From NCBI RefSeq assembly GCF_004341395.1, contig NZ_SLXT01000002.1:124001-188000 (forward strand): DNA of 64,000 nucleotides, given 5' to 3'. Positions within the stretch are counted from its first letter, which is position 1, and each line of letters begins with the position of its first letter. Shown here piece by piece: positions 55,024 through 63,892 of this stretch. The DNA is from Heliophilum fasciatum (lineage in GTDB: Bacteria; Bacillota; Desulfitobacteriia; Heliobacteriales; Heliobacteriaceae). The notes under the pieces are model-generated. The model saw only the letters and a list, made by a program, of their open reading frames with translations, searched no databases and was not told the DNA's origin. Both the position numbers and the translations under genes were made by a program.

Positions 55024-58000
55024 ATGACATACGCCACCATCACCGACCACCTCAAAACCCTGCAAAACCAACTTCGCGAAATCAACAGATCCCACCCTTC
55101 CCTCTGTCTCAAAAAAATCAAAGACAACCAAGCCTTCGACCTCACCCAACTCGACACGCTCACCGCCCCACCCACAGCCAAAAGCAAAGCAAAACCCCAG
55201 CTTAACTCGTTCTCCTCCCGCCTGCTCAACGACCTCATTAATACCAACAGCGCCCTCATCCTCAGCAACCGCCACACCAGCCCCGAAGCCGCCCACCTGT
55301 CCGCCAAATTAACCCGCCTCAGCAAAGAAGCCAACCAGCGCAGCGACCAACTGGGCCTGTCCCAACTCCACATCGGCTACCCCTTCCTCCGCGGCACCTT
55401 CGCCAACGGCAACGCGCTCCAATGCCCCCTCCTGCTCATCCCCGTCAATCTTACCCGTAAAAAAGACGGCGAAAGCGGCTGGTACCTCGACCGGGACACC
55501 GACGAACCCATCCGCCTCAACGCCATCCTTCTCAAAGCCCTGGAGCAATACAACCAACAACGCATCGAAGCAACCATCGAAGACGCTCTCATTCCCCTGC
55601 TCTCCACCCCGTCCCTTTTGCTGGAGCAAATCGCATCAATCCTGCAACACTACGCCATCCCCTGCCAACCCATCCTCACACCGGCCGCCCCCATAAGCAA
55701 CCAAGGCATCGCCCCAACCGGACCCCGCCTCCGCTCCACCGACACCACCCCGGAACCCCCACCCGAAGCTTTCTTTCCCACCCTCCCCTTTATCGAACTA
55801 CCACCATCGCCATCGGCCAAACCCCTCGCCCCATCGCCCATGGAACTCTACCCCTTTCCGCTCCTCGGCCTTTTCCCTCAAACCAACGACGAAATCCTCA
55901 AAGACCTGGACGAAATCACCAAGAAAGTCCCCCAGATCGGCCTCGTCGGCACCCTGTTACCGTTCATCGATGAAGCAGACGACGCTCCTCTGGAAACCAT
56001 CGACCCCGGCCGCTGCCCCGCTCTCGACCTCGATAGCCTCCCCACCGAAGCCAACATGCACGTCTATCCCGTCGACGCTTCCCAAGAAGAAGTGATCTAC
56101 GCCCTTTCCCAACCGGATCTGCGGGGCCTTGTCGTCAAAGGCCCGCCCGGCACCGGCAAATCCCAATTGATCATCAACCTGATCGCCAACGCCCTCGGCA
56201 AAGGCGAAAAAGTCCTCGTCGTTTGCCAAAAACGCACCGCCCTCGAAGTCATCCTGGAACGGCTGCAAACCTTACAACTCGATGGCCCTACCTTACTCAT
56301 CAGCGATCCCAACAAAGACCGCAAAAGCTTCTATCGTCAAATTGAACGTTTGCTCTCAGCCGATTTTCACCATACCCTGGATGACAACCACACCGCCTAT
56401 CAGAAACTTGCCAAACAAGTCGACGATCATACCCAGGACCTCAAGAACATTCACGATGCCCTGCACAGCCCCCGCCCTTGGGGCATACCAGCCTATCAAC
56501 TCTATCGCAACAGCAACAAATTTGAAGATCCCCGAACCTTTCTGGCTCTTACCGACATGGCCGATCAAGTAACGTCCGAAGCGATGGAGGAAATCGCCGC
56601 GAAGATGGAAAAACTCGGTCAATTGCACAGTCGCTTTGGCCATCACCACTACCCGCTGTTCCATCGCCACTCCTTTCAGGACGGGACCCTGCAAAACCGT
56701 GAACGTTATCGGGCATTGCTCGCCACGGCTATGGAGCAGTGGCAAAGCATCGCCACCCTTAGCCAAACCTTTCAAGTCCCCCCTTCCCCGGAAACATGTT
56801 GGAAATTTGAAAAAGCCCTGCGCCATCAGCTATCCCAGCAAAGCACCCGCCCCTTTTTCGGTTCCTTCCTCAATTACCTGCGGGACTTCTCCCATCGCCG
56901 CTCCCTCCATCCATGGCTGGCTACGATCAAGCTCACCGCCTCCAACGCTGCCAACCTCCCCACAATCGATGACTCCGCAAAAAAAGTACAAAACATCCTG
57001 GAATATACCAACGCCACCCAACAGTTCCATGCCACCGTAGATTCCCTTACTGAGTTCCTGCAACCCCAAGCCCTCCAGCCGTTCCGCGAGGCTCTTATTA
57101 CCGGCAATATCGAAGGCATACAAAAAAGGCTGCAAGCGATCGCTTCAGCCTTGACTACCGATTATGATGACCTTTGCCAGATGGATAGCGCTATCCATCG
57201 CCTCAACCCGCTCGAACAACGGCTGCTTGCACTGCTTCAAAAGCAACTCCCCCCGCAACCCGGAGAAAACATCGCCGAACGCTGGGAAGAAGCCATACGC
57301 CAATCCTTTTACCATGCCTGGATTGATTGCGCGGAAACAACCCATCCCAAACTAAAAGAATTTCATACCGAGGATATCGATGATTTACCCCAAAAATGCA
57401 AGCGCCTGCTCGATGAGAAACAAAAACTGACTCCCAAGGCATTACAAAGCCGCTGGGGAAACCGTATCCAGCAAACCTTCGAAGCCCATCCCGCTCTTAA
57501 AGGCCAACTCCGCTCATCCATTATCGGCAAAGCCAAAAAACAAAGTATCCGCCGATGGATCGAGAATTTCAATAATCCGAAGAATACGAAGGCCAATCAT
57601 ACGCAGGCATTATTGGAATTGCTGCCGATCTGGCTGTTGTCCCCGTCCGCTGTCTCATCGATTTTACCGATGGAAAAGGAGCTGTTCGATCTCGTCATCT
57701 TCGACGAAGCATCCCAATGCCCCTTGTCGCACAGCATTCCTGCAATTTACCGGGCAAAAAAAGTGGTTGTCGTCGGTGACGAATACCAACTGCCGCCATC
57801 GACCGGATTTGTCACCCAAGATGACGATGATGATAGCGAAGACACATCCCCGCCGGAAAGCCTGCTCCATCAAGCTTTGAAATTTTACGACACCAAGATG
57901 CTCAAATGGCATTACCGTTCCACCCATGCCGACTTAATCAACTTTTCCAATTACGCTTTTTATCGCGGCCAACTGCAAACCCTTTCTCATGCCCGAAGCC

Positions 58001-58959
58001 ACCGGATCAAACCGATTGAATGGTATCAGGTAGACGGACAATGGCGCGATAACGCCAACCACGAAGAGGCCGAAAAGGTCTGCGATCTGCTTGCCCATCT
58101 TGCTTCCTCATCACACCACCATGGCAGTGCCACCTACCCAACCGTGGGGATTATCACCTTCAATGCCAAGCAAAGCAATCTGATCATGAAAAAAATCGAT
58201 GCCCGCAAAGAAAAAGACTTTGCTTTTCGTTCGCAAGTTGAAGCGATGGAAACCAATCCGGCTGGGCCACTTTTTGTCAAAAATATTGAAAACGTGCAAG
58301 GTGATGAACGGGAAATTATCATCATCTCTGTTGGTTATGGGCGCAACGAAGAGGACAGATTCATTCAAAGGTATGGCACAATCAATGAACCCGGCGGTGA
58401 ACGCTATTTGAATGTAGCGATTACACGAGCCAAAGACAAAATCTTTGTGCTATGCAGCATGCCGCTGGTGATGCCGAACAATTGTAAAAATGAAGGCCCC
58501 AAGCTATTTATTTACTATCTTCAATACGCCAAAGCCGTGTCCGACGGTGACCGGGAACGGGTCGACCAGATACTTCATCAGTTGAACGATGCACTTCGGA
58601 CCAAGTTTCAAGAAAAGGACAAGCACTTTGACAGTATATTTGAAGAGCAAGTCTACGCGTGCCTGCAAAAGCGGAATTATCAGCTTGATACACAGGTCAA
58701 ATGTGCCGGCTACCGGATTGATTTGTCCATCGTTCATCCTCATGATCCAACGCGCTACCTCTTGGCGATTGAATGCGATGGGGCTACCTACCATAGTGCC
58801 CCTTCGGCTCGTGAGCGGGATATCTACCGGCATAACTTCCTTGAAAGCCGGGGGTGGAAAATCCATCGGATTTGGAGTCGCAATTGGTGGAAAGATCGGA
58901 ATTCGGAGATTGAAAAAATTGAGCGGGCAGTTGCGGAAGAGTTACGGCGAAATCCGTGA
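55024..58959 (+). CDS. DUF4011-type superfamily 1 helicase with C-terminal Vsr-like nuclease
   Basis: 1311 residues, start behind CGGAGG. N-terminal region (LREINRSHPSLCLKK) is DUF4011-like. Helicase motifs: I GPPGTGKSQ (near 374), II FDEASQC (near 892), III GDEYQLPPS (near 918), V/VI VQGDEREIIIISVGYGR and NVAITRAKDKI. The last 110 residues (EEQVYACLQKR, YRIDLSI, AIECDGATYH, FLESRGWKIHRIW) are an MTES_1575/Vsr-like nuclease with Asp and Glu-Cys-Asp. Similar DUF4011-helicase-Vsr proteins are anti-phage defence proteins. A Pro-rich linker lies at 230-275. The first two thirds uses very C-rich third positions, unlike the end. Confidence 0.85.
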   Translation: MTYATITDHLKTLQNQLREINRSHPSLCLKKIKDNQAFDLTQLDTLTAPPTAKSKAKPQLNSFSSRLLNDLINTNSALILSNRHTSPEAAHLSAKLTRLSKEANQRSDQLGLSQLHIGYPFLRGTFANGNALQCPLLLIPVNLTRKKDGESGWYLDRDTDEPIRLNAILLKALEQYNQQRIEATIEDALIPLLSTPSLLLEQIASILQHYAIPCQPILTPAAPISNQGIAPTGPRLRSTDTTPEPPPEAFFPTLPFIELPPSPSAKPLAPSPMELYPFPLLGLFPQTNDEILKDLDEITKKVPQIGLVGTLLPFIDEADDAPLETIDPGRCPALDLDSLPTEANMHVYPVDASQEEVIYALSQPDLRGLVVKGPPGTGKSQLIINLIANALGKGEKVLVVCQKRTALEVILERLQTLQLDGPTLLISDPNKDRKSFYRQIERLLSADFHHTLDDNHTAYQKLAKQVDDHTQDLKNIHDALHSPRPWGIPAYQLYRNSNKFEDPRTFLALTDMADQVTSEAMEEIAAKMEKLGQLHSRFGHHHYPLFHRHSFQDGTLQNRERYRALLATAMEQWQSIATLSQTFQVPPSPETCWKFEKALRHQLSQQSTRPFFGSFLNYLRDFSHRRSLHPWLATIKLTASNAANLPTIDDSAKKVQNILEYTNATQQFHATVDSLTEFLQPQALQPFREALITGNIEGIQKRLQAIASALTTDYDDLCQMDSAIHRLNPLEQRLLALLQKQLPPQPGENIAERWEEAIRQSFYHAWIDCAETTHPKLKEFHTEDIDDLPQKCKRLLDEKQKLTPKALQSRWGNRIQQTFEAHPALKGQLRSSIIGKAKKQSIRRWIENFNNPKNTKANHTQALLELLPIWLLSPSAVSSILPMEKELFDLVIFDEASQCPLSHSIPAIYRAKKVVVVGDEYQLPPSTGFVTQDDDDDSEDTSPPESLLHQALKFYDTKMLKWHYRSTHADLINFSNYAFYRGQLQTLSHARSHRIKPIEWYQVDGQWRDNANHEEAEKVCDLLAHLASSSHHHGSATYPTVGIITFNAKQSNLIMKKIDARKEKDFAFRSQVEAMETNPAGPLFVKNIENVQGDEREIIIISVGYGRNEEDRFIQRYGTINEPGGERYLNVAITRAKDKIFVLCSMPLVMPNNCKNEGPKLFIYYLQYAKAVSDGDRERVDQILHQLNDALRTKFQEKDKHFDSIFEEQVYACLQKRNYQLDTQVKCAGYRIDLSIVHPHDPTRYLLAIECDGATYHSAPSARERDIYRHNFLESRGWKIHRIWSRNWWKDRNSEIEKIERAVAEELRRNP

Positions 58960-59007
58960 AGATAAAGGCTTACGCTCCACTTCCCCATATCATCAAGAAA
59001 CAAATCC

Positions 59008-59032
59008 GGGGCTGCCAATGCTTAGCAGCCCC
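59008..59032 (+). terminator. Hairpin after the helicase gene
   Basis: GGGGCTGC/GCAGCCCC with a 9-nt loop, 49 bp after the helicase stop. No T-run, so a weak call. Confidence 0.5.
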
Positions 59033-59044
59033 GCGAAATTTCCA

Positions 59045-59170
59045 AGAAAAATGGCTCTACGTATTGCTTATCATCCTTTGCAATTCGAGAATGTCTTTCA
59101 AGGGCAAGCCGGTGATTTTCATTACATATTCCGGATCAGAACCACTTTCAAAATGGCACTGTTCAAGAAA
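59045..59170 (-). pseudogene. Second PD-(D/E)XK-family relic, C-terminal tail only
   Basis: On the minus strand the frame reads ESGSDPEYVMKITGLPLKDI then LELQRMISN, matching the tail of the broken gene at 54307 (ENGSDPEYVARITDLP). Nothing else of that gene is present. It abuts the DUF499 relic near 59165. Confidence 0.7.
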
Positions 59171-59620
59171 ATCCCGGCCGATTGTCCAAAAGAAAACCCA
59201 AGATAGCGCCCGTCTTCTTTTCCCTGGGCCAGTCCGAAAAAGTCCTGGCTCCCCGCCCCGGCCTCAATCGCTCGCTGAAAGACCTGATCATCCTTCAATC
59301 GCGGCAAATAAAGATAAGCGCAGGTTTTATGCCATACATCAAGTGCATTGGCTTCCGCCCCATCTTTCCAAAACCAGCGTTTCAGCAAATTCGCCAGATG
59401 GATCGGCGCCCATTCGGTGATCAAGATTTCATTTTCTTTCAGTACCCGCATGATCTCCTGCGTCAGGTTGGGCGCACTGGCATTCAGCAAAAATGGCTCC
59501 CACTTAATTTCCGAAAGGCCTTTCACCGGAACAACCTCCTGCATGGGCGACAAGATTCATTTGTAAGTTTCGCGCATGGACTAAGGCTTCCGTAATACCA
59601 TTCAAACTTTAATCACCTAA
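59165..59620 (-). pseudogene. DUF499-type defence ATPase, C-terminal relic
   Basis: The minus strand encodes KWEPFLLNASAPNLTQEI, EWAPIHLANLLKRWFW, VWHKTCAYLYLPRLKDDQVF and SQDFFGLAQGKEDGRYLG, which resembles the end of DUF499 (COG1483) proteins. Those are large AAA ATPases found with a DUF1156 methylase and a SNF2 helicase. Here only about 130 residues remain; a preceding stretch (EALVHARNLQMN) is in another frame. The reading frame ends by running into the nuclease relic. Confidence 0.6.
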
Positions 59621-59622
59621 AC

Positions 59623-60831
59623 TTATCCCACCGCCCGCACATGCCTGCTAGATGCTAATTGTTTTGCTTGGAATTCATCCAATAAAGTAACTGCTCTATT
59701 TTCCCAAGACATTTTTCTAACTTCGGTTAACTGCTTGTTTTTAATACTTTCAGACCACTTATATTCTACATTTCTCAACAATGATATTATGTCGTTATGC
59801 GTATGACCAACAAAAATAAAATCATTAAACCGAATAGCACTTGGTATAGCTGTTGCGACAATAGGTTTTCCTGTAGCCATATATTCATATAATTTTAAAG
59901 GATCTGAAGCAAGAGAATGAGGTTCATAATTTCTTGGTAGCAGAAGAACATCAAAATTATGTAAATAATTTGGAACTAAATCATATGACTTAGGACCAAG
60001 TAATTTTATTTTGGGGTTATTTCTCAAGCTGTTAATTTTTTGTTCACCAATTGCATTCTCAATAACTGGACCAACAAAAACTAAAGTTCCCTTATCAAGA
60101 GAACGTGCAATGTTTATTATTAGATCTATATCAATCCAATTGGTAATTGCCCCGACAAAACCTATTATTGGTTTTTCCAGTTCTATCAAATCATTTAGAG
60201 GTCGATTAAATGATGGCTTATGTGCAAATCTTTTAATATCAACTCCGTTTGATAATAGTTCTACGGAACGCGAATAATCTTTTTGGATTTTTTCCACTAA
60301 ATATTTAGATACAGCCGTCGTTAATGTGGCTTGATCTATAATTTGTAGGAACTGCCGCTCTAGAATCACTCTCTCCGCATTTGTAATACCAGGAAAGCCC
60401 AAATTATCATCAAGAATATCGAATATTAACCATCGTGGTTTTAATGCCATCATTATATTATAAGATTGACTAATACCTCCTGATGAAAGATGAAGTATTG
60501 ACTCTTCTCTCCAGCTATCTCCTAATTCCTTGGATAACAGTTGCCCCAAGGTTTTCAATGACCACAAACGTTTAACATGACTTAATCCAAATGAAGAAGG
60601 TAGAGTTTCAAGTGGCGGTGTACAAACAAGAACATTTTGAGATGTATTGCAACTCCATGATGTGCTAAAAGTATAATTATTTTTTTTAGCTTTTCGATAT
60701 CCGATGCTAGGGTCAAGAAAAACTTTATTAATATTCGAATACGCAAGTGTCATGGACCGCATAGTATCACTTAGTTCCTCATTTGTCCATTCATATGGAT
60801 GCATTCCTACTACTATGATGTTGTTTATCAT
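59623..60831 (-). CDS. Glycosyltransferase (GT4/GT1-like)
   Basis: 402 residues, AT-rich. GT-B fold signs: IIVVGMHPYEWTN at the N-terminus, VSKYLVEKIQKDY and LLSNGVDIKRFAHKP mid-chain, GFVGAITNWID, and the donor-binding SDPLKLYEYMATGKPIVAT. A surface polysaccharide role is likely, but there is no such gene cluster around it. The start codon is separated from its ribosome site by the inserted 247-bp element, so translation is probably weakened. It splits a decayed defence locus and looks horizontally acquired. Confidence 0.8.
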   Translation of the reverse strand: MINNIIVVGMHPYEWTNEELSDTMRSMTLAYSNINKVFLDPSIGYRKAKKNNYTFSTSWSCNTSQNVLVCTPPLETLPSSFGLSHVKRLWSLKTLGQLLSKELGDSWREESILHLSSGGISQSYNIMMALKPRWLIFDILDDNLGFPGITNAERVILERQFLQIIDQATLTTAVSKYLVEKIQKDYSRSVELLSNGVDIKRFAHKPSFNRPLNDLIELEKPIIGFVGAITNWIDIDLIINIARSLDKGTLVFVGPVIENAIGEQKINSLRNNPKIKLLGPKSYDLVPNYLHNFDVLLLPRNYEPHSLASDPLKLYEYMATGKPIVATAIPSAIRFNDFIFVGHTHNDIISLLRNVEYKWSESIKNKQLTEVRKMSWENRAVTLLDEFQAKQLASSRHVRAVG

Positions 60832-60836
60832 CTCTA

Positions 60837-61083
60837 CATTCGTGTTCGGTTAACCAGATTTTTTCAAACGAAAGCACATACCCCATCCGCTGCTCTCTTT
60901 AATTTTACAAATTATATCGGGAAAACAACTCCGATTCACAAAAATCTCCTATGATTGTTGCAGTTATGATGTGGAATATCCATAATATGGGCGTTATCCC
61001 ACCTTAGGATCCTCATGTGACATTTTGAATTTGGTGAATCCATTGAATGAATTTTACTATATATGGTTAACCGACCACGAATG
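60837..61083 (-). mobile_element. 247-bp MITE-like element, copy B
   Basis: Same length and 19-bp terminal inverted repeats as copy A, in opposite window orientation, about 90 % alike by eye. It is flanked by the 10-bp target duplication ATCATCTCTA (60827-60836 and 61084-61093). It starts 6 bp upstream of the glycosyltransferase ATG. The AAAGGAAG site that should serve that gene is on the far side (about 61097). Confidence 0.9.
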
Positions 61084-61227
61084 ATCATCTCTATCTTCCT
61101 TTCATATTACATTCCAAGAGAGACCCAGGTTACGCTAGCATGTCCAGCATAATAATCCACAGGATGGTTGCAGCGTTAAATATAAATACAACTCTAGGAA
61201 TTTGGCATCAAGTAAGGAGAGCAACAG

Positions 61228-62061
61228 TTAGACGTCTTCTTTTTTACCGTTGTAGGGCGTTGCCGTCATGAGTAAGAAATGGCGACTGATCGAACCCAGT
61301 AGTTCACCGAGGAGAAATCGTTTGGTTTTGCTGATTTTGGTGCCGGAGTAGCTGGCCGACATTTTGTGAGCTTCATCGACGACAATGAGATCGCAACGAG
61401 TGAGGCGTAGTTTTTGCTGCAGTTCGTCGTTGCGGGAAAGTTGATCAATCCGGACGACAAGCAGATCGATATCATCAAAAGGATTGCCGCTGGGGGATTG
61501 AGCCACCATATCCCGACTAAAGATGGTAAAGGCGAGGCCGAATTTTTCATGTATTTCATCTTGCCACTGCTCCACCAAGCTACCGGGGGCGACGATGGGC
61601 ACGCGTTTGGCGTCGGCCCGCATGAGCAGTTCACGGATAAACAAGCCGGCCATGATCGTTTTGCCAGCACCGGGATCGTCGGCCAAGACGTAGCGCAGCG
61701 GTTGCCGGGTAAGCATGGACTCGTAGACGGCCATAATCTGATGGGGCAACGGATCGACGTTGGAGGTATGTACGGTCATCATGGGGGCAAAAAGATGGGC
61801 CAAATTGATGCTGTACGCTTCGGTGACAAGCTTAAGATCGGCTCCCGGTGCATCAAATGCCCACGGGCGACCGGCCTCAGCCAAGGATAGATTCGCTTCA
61901 TCGGTGCGAAAAAGCATCCGTTCTGTTAAGCGGCCATCGGTGGTTTTGTAGTATACAGTGATGGCGTTATTACCAACCGGTTCAGTGGTGACGACGCGGA
62001 CGATTTGGTTTGATTCGATACCGGCGATGGCAGTTTCTTTCTTGATGTCTTCGAGTTTCAT
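61228..62061 (-). pseudogene. SNF2-type helicase, N-terminal fragment
   Basis: 277 residues, start behind AGGTGA. It has the Q-motif-like [11 protein letters not shown], motif [14 protein letters not shown] (Asp where Glu is usual), Ia [23 protein letters not shown] and [13 protein letters not shown], then stops at KKEDV. The second RecA domain and the rest (several hundred residues) are gone. This family (COG0553 type) is found beside DUF1156/DUF499 genes in defence loci, and a DUF499 relic lies 1.6 kb downstream on the same strand. Confidence 0.75.
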
Positions 62062-62186
62062 CTGCGAAAGTCACCTGCCTGGGGGTGGATTTTTTTCATG
62101 GGGCGTGTATGGTTATAAAAAGGGCTATTATTATCATTTTACATTATGGCAAAAGGGGAAAAGTGTCGAAACGTACTGGTTTGTGC

Positions 62187-62220
62187 GGGGAGGCGGGGGT
62201 TTTTGGGGGGTTGGGGCGGG
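62187..62220 (+). other. G-rich tract able to form a G-quadruplex
   Basis: Five runs of three to six G (GGGG, GGGGG, GGGGGG, GGGG, GGG) separated by 1-5 nt stand 130 bp upstream of the helicase fragment. The rest of 62079-62327 holds nothing I can identify. Confidence 0.5.
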
Positions 62221-62327
62221 AAAAATTTGTTTGATGGGTGGGAGTGGAGAAAGGAGAATAAAAAAAGCAACCCTTTGAGCAAATTATCGAAGCATTGCTT
62301 TCTATCAATGTATTATCGTTTTACTAC

Positions 62328-62867
62328 TTATTCTCGCCAGACCCTTTGAACATAACCGAAATGAAACTGACTTCTATTGATCACTGTTTGTAATGAATTC
62401 CCTGTGCTTTTAATAACAAAATCAGTCACTGAAAGTGTTCTATTGAGCATAAGGTTAGTGAGCTTAATCCAAATTCTTGCTTTCTTATGCCATAATGTAG
62501 GGAATGCATTCCTTTCCGGACAATAACCAGGCTCTGGCTTCGAGTACACATTGAGTACCTCTGCTGTATAAGCAATATCATTGGTTCCGCCTGCATCCCG
62601 TCCAATGACAAAAATCATCCCTACCTTGTGACCCTGATGGATCGCTTCCTGAAAGGCTGTCACCTGGGACTCTGCCATACCGTTGGACAAACTTTCCGTA
62701 GAAAACCAAGTGTATCCTCGCGTCGCCTGATCGTCCAAATAAAATTGCATAATTTCGTGTCCAATATATGTATTTCCTCGAGTATCTTGTGCTGATCCTA
62801 TTTTCATAAATATGTACGTGTCATGCCATAAATCTAATTGGTCAAATTCATGGTTATTATTCGGCAT
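62328..62867 (-). CDS. EVE/PUA-like domain protein
   Basis: 179 residues from ATG 62867 (MPNNNHEFDQLD), 9 bases after AGGAGG; an ATG at 62876 is too close to the site. The central part (YTWFSTESLSNGMAES, VGMIFVIGRDAGGTNDIAY, ARIWIKLTNLM, FHFGYVQRV) has the look of the EVE-like PUA fold found at the N-terminus of McrB-type restriction proteins, which bind modified bases. No nuclease or ATPase is attached. Tentative. Confidence 0.5.
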   Translation of the reverse strand: MPNNNHEFDQLDLWHDTYIFMKIGSAQDTRGNTYIGHEIMQFYLDDQATRGYTWFSTESLSNGMAESQVTAFQEAIHQGHKVGMIFVIGRDAGGTNDIAYTAEVLNVYSKPEPGYCPERNAFPTLWHKKARIWIKLTNLMLNRTLSVTDFVIKSTGNSLQTVINRSQFHFGYVQRVWRE

Positions 62868-62992
62868 ATTTTTCATCCTCCTGTTGCATTATTCCCCTTT
62901 TCCATACATTATCCTACAAATTAAATATTTTTACACGAAAAATAATCCTTCACATTTCGACATGGATTTCAGTTTTATGTTGGATTATGTCG

Positions 62993-63024
62993 AAAAAAAA
63001 TAAACCCCCGGCTTTCGCCGAGGG
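62993..63024 (-). terminator. Terminator after the HIRAN gene
   Basis: On the minus strand CCC-CGGC and GCCG-GGG pair around a GAAA tetraloop, then TTTATTTTTTTT follows. It lies 20 bp after the stop. Confidence 0.9.
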
Positions 63025-63044
63025 CCATCCCAATTCAAATCCAC

Positions 63045-63755
63045 CTATACCGCATGAACACACGTACTCTCGCAAGTAATCCTAACTTTCATCACCTTGT
63101 CAGACTCAGCATTTGGCTCAAAAGTAATCACACACACTTCGATTCCGCAGTGTTTCGCCAAGTAATGCCCGATATCCCTACTATAGAAGGCAGGCACATA
63201 GCCTATCTTAACTCCATTTTCGGAAAAAATTCGAAGCGCAAATGGATCAAACAGGTTATTTTCCTCATGAACAAGATTCAGTCGTTCGCCTTGCGCAAAA
63301 TCATTGACGCCGAAATTCCCCTTTGCCCCCCAATACTTCCATCCTGCTACATAGAAATCATGTTGAAATGATTGATTGTCACAATTGGCCATCACTTTGG
63401 CAAACTCAAAATAATCTGTCACCAGTTTTCCGCCTGTTGCCGATAAAATCGCAAAATCATCACTATCAACGGTCAATGCATATTTGCTAAGAATGTCCCT
63501 ATAATCGGGCCTTTTTTTATTCGGCAACCTTCTGGCAAATGCATTAAACAATTGATCGGACTCATATTGTTTTCTTATATCCGGAAAAGCCGGGTGAGGT
63601 AGGCATCCGTTCTTTTCGGCTTCTTTTAATTTTTCCTCATTGTACTGAAAATAATAGTTCCCCTGATCTCTCCATAACTCGCCGATAGCATGCCTTAAGC
63701 AGGTTTGCGGATCCTGCCAGATCAGCCATAACCGGTCTTCCGCTTTTGGTGTCAT
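63045..63755 (-). CDS. HIRAN-domain protein with HipA-N-like region
   Basis: 236 residues, start behind GGGGTGAAAGG. The N-terminal half (GELWRDQGNYYFQYNEEKL, LPHPAFPDI, LFNAFARRLPNKKRPDY) resembles HipA N-terminal domains. From about residue 135, VAGWKYWGAKG, GERLNLVHEENNLFDPFAL and GVKIGYVPAFYSRDIG make a HIRAN domain, which binds DNA ends or damaged DNA. Stand-alone HIRAN proteins are common in defence islands. It has its own terminator. Confidence 0.75.
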   Translation of the reverse strand: MTPKAEDRLWLIWQDPQTCLRHAIGELWRDQGNYYFQYNEEKLKEAEKNGCLPHPAFPDIRKQYESDQLFNAFARRLPNKKRPDYRDILSKYALTVDSDDFAILSATGGKLVTDYFEFAKVMANCDNQSFQHDFYVAGWKYWGAKGNFGVNDFAQGERLNLVHEENNLFDPFALRIFSENGVKIGYVPAFYSRDIGHYLAKHCGIEVCVITFEPNAESDKVMKVRITCESTCVHAV

Positions 63756-63892
63756 AACCTTTCACCCCTGAAATCTATAATTGACATTGCGACACCATCT
63801 TAACAGTTTTTTGCTCATAGCTATAAACGCACTGATTTGCTGGTAATCTTGCTCAGTCACTGCCATAGCCAAAGCAATACCGGGCGAAAAAC

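Noticed and set aside
54982-55296. Minus-strand frames over the helicase N-terminus
   Set aside because: They arise from the C-rich third positions of the helicase gene read on the other strand (Gly/Val/Glu-rich, low complexity).
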